From: Candidatus Bathyarchaeota archaeon
GTDB taxonomy: Archaea > Thermoproteota > Bathyarchaeia > Bathyarchaeales > UBA233
Direction: 5' to 3'
Assembly (NCBI GenBank): GCA_025057795.1
Contig: JANXEP010000005.1
Span: 1 to 7,165 of the forward strand
Length of the DNA: 7,165 nt
Part shown: piece by piece, positions 1 through 5,750 of the stretch
How the letters are laid out: every line of letters starts with the position of its first letter
Numbering within the stretch: the first letter of the stretch is position 1
Made by a program: the position numbers and the translations under genes
Notes under the pieces: model-generated
The model's input: the letters and a program-made list of their open reading frames with translations, nothing else
Databases searched by the model: none
Told to the model about the DNA's origin: nothing

Positions 1-1
1 C

Positions 2-79
2 AGCCTTATAGTGGAGCTTATGCATAGGCTGGGAAGCACCGAGGAAGATTTAAGGCGAAGACATGCAACAATAGAATAA
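2..79 (+). CDS. C-terminal tail of an unrecognised protein (partial, 5' end outside window)
   Basis: A reading frame is open from the left edge to a TAA stop at 77-79 and encodes 25 residues. It ends in a charged helix-like segment containing LMHRLGSTEEDLRRRHATIE. The amphipathic, Arg/Glu-rich character looks like a genuine C-terminus. The stop lies 19 bases before the next small gene on the same strand, which fits a gene end. I do not recognise the family from so short a piece. It could also be a chance open frame, because 25 codons without a stop is weak evidence. Confidence 0.4.
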   Translation, partial: SLIVELMHRLGSTEEDLRRRHATIE

Positions 80-98
80 CTTTACATGCTGGAGAGTG

Positions 99-182
99 TT
101 GAAAATCCGGGCTAAATGGAAAAAGAAAAGGATGAGGCGCCTGAAGAAGAAGCGGGAGAAGCGGAAGGCACGTTACAAGTGA
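99..182 (+). CDS. rpl41e: ribosomal protein eL41 (L41e), 27 residues
   Basis: The translation from TTG 99 is a 27-residue, almost entirely basic helix, in which the stretch RAKWKKKRMRRLKKKREKRK is diagnostic. Eukaryotic and archaeal eL41 is about 25 residues and reads close to MRAKWRKKRMRRLKRKRRK, so the match covers most of the length. In known ribosomes eL41 is a single helix bridging the subunits near the decoding-centre side of the small subunit. The start is uncertain. GTG 96 and TTG 99 both lie just after a GGAG at 91-94; TTG 99 leaves a short 4-base spacer and is preferred. An internal ATG at 132 would give only 16 residues. The gene is far below usual length cut-offs and easily missed. 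An acidic frame over the same bases is not supported. The gene sits between an unknown gene tail and the pilus ATPase. Confidence 0.75.
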   Translation: MKIRAKWKKKRMRRLKKKREKRKARYK

Positions 183-204
183 TTCGCCCGTAAGTTCTGA
201 ACTT

Positions 205-812
205 ATGCTTTTGGGGTGTTTATCCCTATTTTATATAGTTTATCAATACTCGCGAGATTACAGAATCAATCCTGCAAAGGATGAGCTGGAGAGGCTGAAT
301 GAGATAAAAGCTCTCATCATTGAAGAAGTTGACATAAGCCTAAAGGACATTTAAAGCAAAGAAAAAGCTGAAAACTAAAAAAGATCTTAGAAATTTTACC
401 TGCATCGAGGATATATAAGCAGACGGTGTGAACATTCCAATATACTGCGACGCAAAGTCTACGGATCCCTTCCAACAAATATATAGTGTTCGAAAGCGAA
501 GAGGAACTATTTCATAATACGTTTGGCCTATATGACAGGCAAAACATATCAATAGCCTCTCCAATATTTGGATGCTTCTCTAACTGATGGCAGCCATGTA
601 CAATTAAAATAAGGCGATGAGATGACCCGAGGAAGACAACTTTCACTATTCGTCGTTTCTAATTGGATCCTCTCGCCATCCCGGGTCTAATAGCCTTTAA
701 CATGCTTTCTTTCTAAAAATGGCGGCTATGGTAACTAATTGAGAATCATGCTCAGTGCTTGTGGCTGGCGATATAGCTTGCGGAAAAAACCACCGTACTT
801 AACGGTCTATCC
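205..812 (+). pseudogene. N-terminal part of GspE/TadA-type pilus assembly ATPase, broken by multiple frameshifts and stops
   Basis: The region reads as the upstream half of the ATPase whose intact remainder begins at 813, but only by switching frames. Readable pieces, in order: an N-terminal helix INPAKDELERLNEIKALIIE (265-324); IEDI then, after a stop at 416, ADGVNIPIY (404-445); VYGSLPTNI (457-483); VFESEEEL (486-509); IIRLAYMTGK (514-543); SIASPIF (549-569); DASLTDGSHVQLK-like (571-609); TFTIRRF (639-659); LDPLAIPGLIAFNMLS (663-710); SVLVAGDIACGK, which is the Walker A loop (752-787). These follow the order of the N-terminal and Walker A regions of archaeal TadA/GspE2 proteins. In-frame stops occur at 352, 416, 484, 610, 660, 714 and 740. 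ATG 205 is the only plausible start seen, and the true N-terminus may lie elsewhere. Whether this is real decay or sequence error cannot be decided here. Confidence 0.8.
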
Positions 813-1523
813 ATGTTCATAAAGCCTGAAATGAAAATCGTAAGTGTTGAAGATACTCCAGAACTAAATCTTCCCCATGAAAACTGGATACCGTCCGTGG
901 TACGTCTCAGCTTCGGCCGTGAAGAGTCTGGCGCAGGAAGCATAACCCTCTTCGATTTACTTAAGGCAGCAGTTAGGCAGCGTCCCGACTATATCATAGT
1001 TGGCGAGGTTAGAGGCGAAGAAGCCTACACGCTATTTCAAGCAATGGCTACAGGTCACCTTGGAATGTGCACAATACACGCTGAGTCAGTGGAAGCCGTA
1101 ATAAGCCGCCTAGAATCTGAGCCGATGAATATTCCTAGACCCCTCATAGCCATGACCAACGTTATAATGATAATGGCAAGAACTGAGGTTGCTGGGAAAC
1201 CCGCTAGGAGGGCTGCAACAACAACCGAGATCGTTGGACTTGATCCTGTCTCAAAAAACATTATCACCAATGATGTTTTCCGATGGAAAGCTAGGGAAGA
1301 TCAGTTCGAACATGTTGGGCAAAGCTACCTATTAGAGAAGCATATGAAGAAGACGGGGCTCAAGGAGGATGAGGTGAGAAATGAGCTTCAGCGTAGAAAA
1401 ATAGTTCTCGAGTGGATGGTTAAAAAGGGCATTCGCAGATACTTGGATGTGGCCAGCGTCATCCGTGAGTATTATGCCAATCCCGATAGAGTTTTCCAGA
1501 GGGCGAGGATGGAGCTGTATTGA
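813..1523 (+). CDS. type II/IV secretion (pilus) assembly ATPase, GspE/TadA family, intact C-terminal part
   Basis: This is the hexameric cytoplasmic ATPase that drives assembly of type IV pilus-like filaments through the membrane platform. The 236 residues from ATG 813 begin just after Walker A. They contain the Asp box (VEDTPELNL, residues 12-20), a Walker B region (RQRPDYIIVGEVRGEEA, near 55-71) and the His box (ATGHLGMCTIHAE, near 78-90). A C-terminal helical tail of the archaeal TadA type follows (LEWMVKKGIRRYLDVASVIREYYANP). ATG 813 is an internal methionine, not the true start. Removing one A from the six-A run at 784-789 joins Walker A (GDIACGKT) to this frame. The next gene starts with TTG 1520 inside the stop codon, implying translational coupling. 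Without the upstream half the product could not bind ATP. Family assignment is firm; functional status is not. Confidence 0.92.
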   Translation: MFIKPEMKIVSVEDTPELNLPHENWIPSVVRLSFGREESGAGSITLFDLLKAAVRQRPDYIIVGEVRGEEAYTLFQAMATGHLGMCTIHAESVEAVISRLESEPMNIPRPLIAMTNVIMIMARTEVAGKPARRAATTTEIVGLDPVSKNIITNDVFRWKAREDQFEHVGQSYLLEKHMKKTGLKEDEVRNELQRRKIVLEWMVKKGIRRYLDVASVIREYYANPDRVFQRARMELY

Positions 1524-2455
1524 AGGAGAAAAAACTGGCAAAATCGAAATTCGATAAAAAGGATACGGAGCCTACAAAGGCCGGTCCGCAGAATATAGCC
1601 TACAGCCTAATTGGGCGGAGAATCAGCAGGCTTCTACCGCTTTTCCGCGATGTAGACGTGAACCTGCAGAAGGCAGGGCTTAAAATAGGCTTTAAGGTTT
1701 ACGTTAGCCTAACAATTTTAACCACGGTTTTGGTTGCAGCCTCAACTTTCGTAGTTACTCCATTGTTGTTACTTTTCATGTTTAATTTTCCATTTGTTCC
1801 CTCGTTGCTGTTCGGATTCGGCGGAGGACTTTTCGCAACAGCCTTCACAATTTTCGGTTTCTATTTCTATCCCGTTTATCGGGCTGACAAACTTAAGAGA
1901 GATATTGAGGACGAGCTTGCCTTCACAACTGGATACATGTCCATACTTGCAAGCGCTGGTGTTCCACCGGAGAAAATTTTCTACTCCCTCTCAAACCTTC
2001 CAATACCGCTAAAAGTATCTGCCGAAGCCAGAAACATCATAAGGGACATAAGCCTTTTCGGACTAGACATAATCTCTGCGCTAGAACTTTCATCTAAAAG
2101 ATCACCTTCAGAAAGGTTCCGCGAGATGCTTGAGGGCCTTATCGCCACAATACACTCTGGAAGTAGTCTTTCAGCTTACTTAAGGGAAAAGTCAAGGGAA
2201 TACATGAAACTTAAAAAGATGTCTCTGCGCAAGTTCTCAGATACGCTTTCCATTCTTTCCGAATTCTATGTGGCTGTTCTTGTAAGCGCCCCGCTCCTGC
2301 TGATCGTAATGCTTGCCGTAATGGCCATGATGAGCGGCGGCACAATATGGATGCTAAGCCCAGAATTGCTGCTCAGCATATTAACCTATATTGGAATTCC
2401 AGTAGGTTCAATAATATTCCTCCTAATATTGGACGCTATTTCACCCAAATGGTAG
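1520..2455 (+). CDS. TadC/FlaJ-type membrane platform protein 1 (T2SF domain)
   Basis: This 311-residue polytopic membrane protein is the likely inner platform on which the pilus ATPase acts. Residues 1-45 are hydrophilic and basic. Two hydrophobic segments follow at about 60-85 and 90-118, then a cytoplasmic helical T2SF-type block from about 125 to 240 (RDIEDELAFTTGYMSILASA, then the GVPPEKIFYSL turn). Two more membrane segments lie at about 248-272 and 283-306. This two-plus-two arrangement around a T2SF helical domain is typical of TadB/TadC and FlaJ relatives. The TTG start overlaps the ATPase stop by four bases. It has a GGAG at 1511-1514 with a 5-base spacer, which supports it over any later ATG. 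The paired platform gene follows after 11 bases. No defects are visible. Confidence 0.88.
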   Translation: MKEKKLAKSKFDKKDTEPTKAGPQNIAYSLIGRRISRLLPLFRDVDVNLQKAGLKIGFKVYVSLTILTTVLVAASTFVVTPLLLLFMFNFPFVPSLLFGFGGGLFATAFTIFGFYFYPVYRADKLKRDIEDELAFTTGYMSILASAGVPPEKIFYSLSNLPIPLKVSAEARNIIRDISLFGLDIISALELSSKRSPSERFREMLEGLIATIHSGSSLSAYLREKSREYMKLKKMSLRKFSDTLSILSEFYVAVLVSAPLLLIVMLAVMAMMSGGTIWMLSPELLLSILTYIGIPVGSIIFLLILDAISPKW

Positions 2456-2466
2456 GAAAAAGGTAA

Positions 2467-3282
2467 ATGCCGAAGATAGAAAAACGGGTGAAACGGTTTG
2501 CATTCGCTTTGGCAGTTTTGTTAGCTGCCGCCATAATAGCCACAGGAGCCTATTTAGCATGGGGGACTTCAGCGTTCGATGAGTATGTCTTCTTCGCAAT
2601 CACTGTTGCTTTCACTCCACCCACAATCACAAATTATCTGGATCACCGCTGGAGAAGATCAATAGACGAGCATCTTCCAGACATGTTCCGTAGCATTGTT
2701 CAGGCTCAGGAGACGGGAATGACCCTCCCAAGAGCTTTCGAAGAGGCTGCAAAGAGAGATTATGGCCCATTAACGGCTGAGCTGCGAAAGATTAACGTTC
2801 AAATATCTTGGGGAATGACGCTTGAGGAAGCGCTGCTAGCTTTCGCAAGGCGTGTAGATACACTTCTCGTGCGTAGGGTTGTCCCCCTAATAGTTGAAGC
2901 CAACCGTTCCGGAGGCTACGTGGAGAGGGTTTTCGAGCCTCTCGGCAAGTTTATTCAGTCAACGCTTATGCTTCAGAAGGAGCGTCGCAACAGAACAAGG
3001 CCATACATAGCCATAATCTACGTGGCTTTCTTTGTCTTCATATTCACCATAGTCATGCTCTTCAAATCCTTTTTTGTAGATATCGAAGGAGTTTCAATTC
3101 TCGGAGCCGCGGTTATGACGCCTGAAGAGATGAAGCGTCTGACGTTCCATATGACCGCGATACAGGCATTCTTCAGCGGGCTTGTGGCTGGAAAAATGGG
3201 TGAGGGCATCATAAGCGCCGGGCTGAAGCATAGCCTGGTACTAATGTTTTGCGGCTACCTAGCCATAAAGTTCTTCCTATAA
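2467..3282 (+). CDS. TadC/FlaJ-type membrane platform protein 2 (T2SF domain)
   Basis: This is the second platform protein, 271 residues, presumably partnering the first as TadB and TadC do in Tad systems. Two N-terminal membrane segments lie at about 12-33 and 38-55. A cytoplasmic T2SF block spans about 62-178, with RSIVQAQETGMTLPRAFEEA and a later RRVVPLIVEANRSGG helix-turn typical of the family. Further hydrophobic segments lie at about 179-202, 232-246 and 254-271. Compared with platform protein 1 the N-terminal tail is much shorter. The ATG start is preceded by a purine-rich AGGAAAAAGGT stretch, a plausible ribosome-binding site. The gene begins 11 bases after its neighbour, in an arrangement read as one operon. 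The stop abuts the ribosome-binding site of the pilin gene. Confidence 0.88.
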   Translation: MPKIEKRVKRFAFALAVLLAAAIIATGAYLAWGTSAFDEYVFFAITVAFTPPTITNYLDHRWRRSIDEHLPDMFRSIVQAQETGMTLPRAFEEAAKRDYGPLTAELRKINVQISWGMTLEEALLAFARRVDTLLVRRVVPLIVEANRSGGYVERVFEPLGKFIQSTLMLQKERRNRTRPYIAIIYVAFFVFIFTIVMLFKSFFVDIEGVSILGAAVMTPEEMKRLTFHMTAIQAFFSGLVAGKMGEGIISAGLKHSLVLMFCGYLAIKFFL

Positions 3283-3284
3283 AT

Positions 3285-3290
3285 GGAGGG
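3285..3290 (+). promoter_or_regulatory. ribosome binding site (GGAGGG) selecting GTG 3298
   Basis: A six-base GGAGGG match to the archaeal anti-Shine-Dalgarno lies 7 bases before GTG 3298, immediately after the upstream stop codon. It decides the pilin start in favour of GTG over ATG 3283, whose initiation codon would abut the site itself. Confidence 0.65.
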
Positions 3291-3297
3291 CATCCAT

Positions 3298-3723
3298 GTG
3301 AAGCACACTTTAAGGGTTTACCGTGACAGGCGCGCCATAACCCCTGTGCTAAGCAATCTGTTGCTTATGGTTGTTGCCGTAGCCGCAATGTCAATCGCCG
3401 CGGCAGCCACATACATGATAACCATGAACCTGCGGGAAACCATGGGTGAACGCCTAATCATAGAAGATGTATGGTTCAAAAATGAGGCCGGCAATCCCGT
3501 AATATGCATATACATACGCAATACTGGAAAATCCACAATACAAATCTCAGACGTCTACATAAACAGCGCCCGCGTAAACCTTTCACCTCGAGCGCTCGAG
3601 CTGGATGATGGAGAACACGGGTGGCTGAACGTAACCTATCCATGGGAACCAGGGCGAGTTTATAAGATTGAAACGGTGACTAGGAGGGGGACGAAAGTTG
3701 GAGACTATTATAAGTCGCCGTAA
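3298..3723 (+). CDS. small archaeal type IV pilin-like protein with class III signal peptide
   Basis: The product is a secreted filament subunit of 141 residues (146 if ATG 3283 is used). A basic leader contains RVYRDRRA, followed by ITPVLSNLLL and a hydrophobic helix to about residue 41. This is the archaeal pilin pattern, with prepilin-peptidase cleavage expected after Ala13, as in pilins beginning (V/I)(S/T)PV. The rest is a compact beta-rich domain with one N-glycosylation sequon (NVT). GTG 3298 is preferred because a strong GGAGGG at 3285-3290 lies 7 bases upstream; that same site would fall inside the gene if ATG 3283 were used. The gene follows the platform genes and overlaps the large pilin-like gene by 26 bases. 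Its C-terminal beta domain resembles the C-terminus of that neighbour. It is a likely major or minor pilin of this system. Confidence 0.85.
   Translation: MKHTLRVYRDRRAITPVLSNLLLMVVAVAAMSIAAAATYMITMNLRETMGERLIIEDVWFKNEAGNPVICIYIRNTGKSTIQISDVYINSARVNLSPRALELDDGEHGWLNVTYPWEPGRVYKIETVTRRGTKVGDYYKSP
3683..3690 (+). promoter_or_regulatory. ribosome binding site (GGAGGGGG) selecting TTG 3698 inside the pilin gene
   Basis: An eight-base GGAGGGGG lies within the last codons of the small pilin gene, 7 bases before TTG 3698. It supports a TTG start for the large gene 26 bases inside its neighbour. The start in turn leaves a well-formed pilin-type leader ending in Arg-Arg-Gly. Confidence 0.65.
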
Positions 3724-5740
3724 AAACTTTATAGATGATAGGCGGGGCTTAAGCAACGCCATAGTGGTGCTTCTGAGCCTAATCCTAATCACCGTCATAG
3801 TTGCAAATGTGGTTATATGGAGCTATCAGATGAACCAGTTGGACTGGGGGAAAACGCAAGAAAACTTTAGAGTGCTTAATGTAGAACGTAACAATTCAGT
3901 GATAGGAGCTTGTGGTATACTTGTCTTGAATGGCAGTCAAATAAGCGGAACAATAAATGATACATGGGAAATTGATGATTCATACATGTCTTTCATGGAA
4001 AGAAAATTGAAAGGAGAAGGGGCAAGTGTCAGGTACTATTATCCAAGCAGTAACTCAACTCATGGCGGTACCCGGTATATTTCAGGTTCAATAGGGGACT
4101 TGTACGCTATTGGCGACGGAAATTATATGCGATTTCGAAGTTATGAATCTTACGATTATACTTATTCACAAATAACTTTTGTTTCCAGCGGAGCTGGAAG
4201 CGGCACTACCCAGGTACAATTAACTCCATCATATCCGCCAAATTTACTGGCAGGTGATTTAATTCTCCTTCAGATTGTCATCTGGGATAGTTCAATCAGC
4301 ATTTCCGCGCCAAGTGGTTTTACGCATTTATACACAGATAAAAATGAGACGATTTCCTGGCAACAATTGATCTTTTATAAAAATGCAACGGGCTCCGAGA
4401 GTGGAACCGTCACTATAAATGTCGGAGGCAACGCTCTAAAAATGGCTAGAATGTATGCTTTTCGTAACGTTGATATATTATGCGAGGGTAAAAATTTCAA
4501 GAGTGGGCAAAGTACACGAGTTGATGCGCCATCAGTAACTACATTAGGGCCTAAACGTTTAGCTGTTGCGTTCGTCTCCATAAAAGATGATGTTGCTGTA
4601 GGTGATTTTACTGGTGAAACGGGAGGAAATTGGACTGAACAAACCGGAGAATACCGTTTTAAATCTGGAAATGACAGAGGTTGTTTGCAATTGCAAAGCG
4701 CCGCCTTAGAAAATATTGGGACGATAAGTGGTGGGTATCTTTACACAGGTACTCAAAAACCTCCTGCTTGGGGGGTTAGCGCTTTCGCATTAGTGCCTAA
4801 AAGAGTTTCAGCTTTAGTTCAGCTTGTAGAAGTCGTGTTTAATGGTACATGCGACAATTCGGGAGATCTGTCAAGCCTAAAGTGGACTGTGTGTAGCAAA
4901 TCAAATATTACTACAGGAGTAACTGCAAAATTTCAGCTATATAACTACCGAGTGGGCGCATACTCCACATCTGGACAGGGCTATGGCGAACATATCGTGG
5001 GGGCAAAGGACGAGAATGTAAGTCTAAGCGTTACTATTAATCCCGCGTATTTCGTTGATGCCGAGACGGGTGAATGGAGCCTAAAAATGAGTGTATCAGC
5101 TTCAGCTGCGAAACATTTTGAATTTTGGGTAGATTATATTGAATTAAGGACTGAATTGCGGGGAACCGGTGAAACCTATGGTCTATCCTTAATTGGGAAT
5201 TTTCCGCTGAACTTGACTGCGTATCCCCCCAGCGAAATATCCTCAATCGAGGTTCATCTTAGATTCAGAACAAGTGACGGAGGCGAATATTGGCTCTTGA
5301 AAACCTATGACTGGATAAATCAGAACTACGCTAATATAGGTAGTCTTTCTCCAGCATTATCTTTCAGGTACTACGTTCTAAATTTGGGAAATAACTGGCA
5401 AAACTATATTAACCCTGCTAATGGCACTATAAAGCTCCTTTTTTCTGACGAATTCCCAGAAATAACTCCCACCATAATTGACATAGACTTGTTCGCGGTC
5501 AAAGTAATTCTTAAACATGGCGCCATATTTACCGTCCAAAACAACTCTGCCTCAACAGTTTACATAGTGGCCGTGTGGGTAAACAATGCGACACATCATA
5601 ATCGTTATGAAATTAGTCTTTTCGTAAACTCTGGGGAAACTTTCACTTATCCTGATAAGAGAATTAATTTGCCTGATGGCGACTATGTTGTCAAGATTGT
5701 TACTGAAAAAGGAAACATGGCCGTATTTATTAACGAATGA
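3698..5740 (+). CDS. large modular pilin-like surface protein (680 aa) with class III signal peptide
   Basis: The N-terminus is a pilin leader, FIDDRRG then LSNAIVVLLSLI, with cleavage expected after Gly17 and a hydrophobic helix to about residue 42. An extracellular beta-rich part follows: a duplicated short motif (82-99 and 128-146); a roughly 200-residue module (about 165-367) rich in Gly, Ser and Thr; a jelly-roll-like module (about 370-485) ending HFEFWVDYIELR; another (about 490-605); and a C-terminal pilin-like beta domain (about 607-680). Visual inspection finds about 14 N-x-S/T sequons, suggesting heavy glycosylation. It is several times longer than an ordinary pilin, and the gene looks more AT-rich than its operon partners. 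It is probably a minor or tip pilin, adhesin or binding protein displayed by the assembly machinery. The ligand cannot be read from sequence. The TTG start is supported by GGAGGGGG upstream. Confidence 0.82.
   Translation: METIISRRKNFIDDRRGLSNAIVVLLSLILITVIVANVVIWSYQMNQLDWGKTQENFRVLNVERNNSVIGACGILVLNGSQISGTINDTWEIDDSYMSFMERKLKGEGASVRYYYPSSNSTHGGTRYISGSIGDLYAIGDGNYMRFRSYESYDYTYSQITFVSSGAGSGTTQVQLTPSYPPNLLAGDLILLQIVIWDSSISISAPSGFTHLYTDKNETISWQQLIFYKNATGSESGTVTINVGGNALKMARMYAFRNVDILCEGKNFKSGQSTRVDAPSVTTLGPKRLAVAFVSIKDDVAVGDFTGETGGNWTEQTGEYRFKSGNDRGCLQLQSAALENIGTISGGYLYTGTQKPPAWGVSAFALVPKRVSALVQLVEVVFNGTCDNSGDLSSLKWTVCSKSNITTGVTAKFQLYNYRVGAYSTSGQGYGEHIVGAKDENVSLSVTINPAYFVDAETGEWSLKMSVSASAAKHFEFWVDYIELRTELRGTGETYGLSLIGNFPLNLTAYPPSEISSIEVHLRFRTSDGGEYWLLKTYDWINQNYANIGSLSPALSFRYYVLNLGNNWQNYINPANGTIKLLFSDEFPEITPTIIDIDLFAVKVILKHGAIFTVQNNSASTVYIVAVWVNNATHHNRYEISLFVNSGETFTYPDKRINLPDGDYVVKIVTEKGNMAVFINE
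5706..5714 (-). terminator. possible U-tract terminator for the minus-strand gene
   Basis: Read on the minus strand this is TTTCCTTTTT-like, about 37 bases past the stop of the TackOD1 gene. It lies inside the 3' end of the convergent gene. Archaeal termination commonly uses such U-rich runs without a hairpin. The evidence is composition only. Confidence 0.25.
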
Positions 5741-5750
5741 TACTTTTGCT

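Noticed and set aside
116..193. Acidic Glu/Ala-rich 25-codon frame starting at ATG 116
   Set aside because: It overlaps the eL41 frame out of phase. Its composition is the mechanical result of reading Lys/Arg codons (AAG, CGG) one base shifted.
230..237. TTTATATA as a promoter for the ATPase operon
   Set aside because: It fits a TATA box, but the ATPase N-terminal frame is already open across it, and no in-frame start codon follows before the damaged stretch. It is kept only as a possibility.
340..564. Minus-strand open frame of 74 codons
   Set aside because: It lies opposite the broken ATPase region, where plus-strand translation gives clear family motifs. The minus product has no recognisable features.
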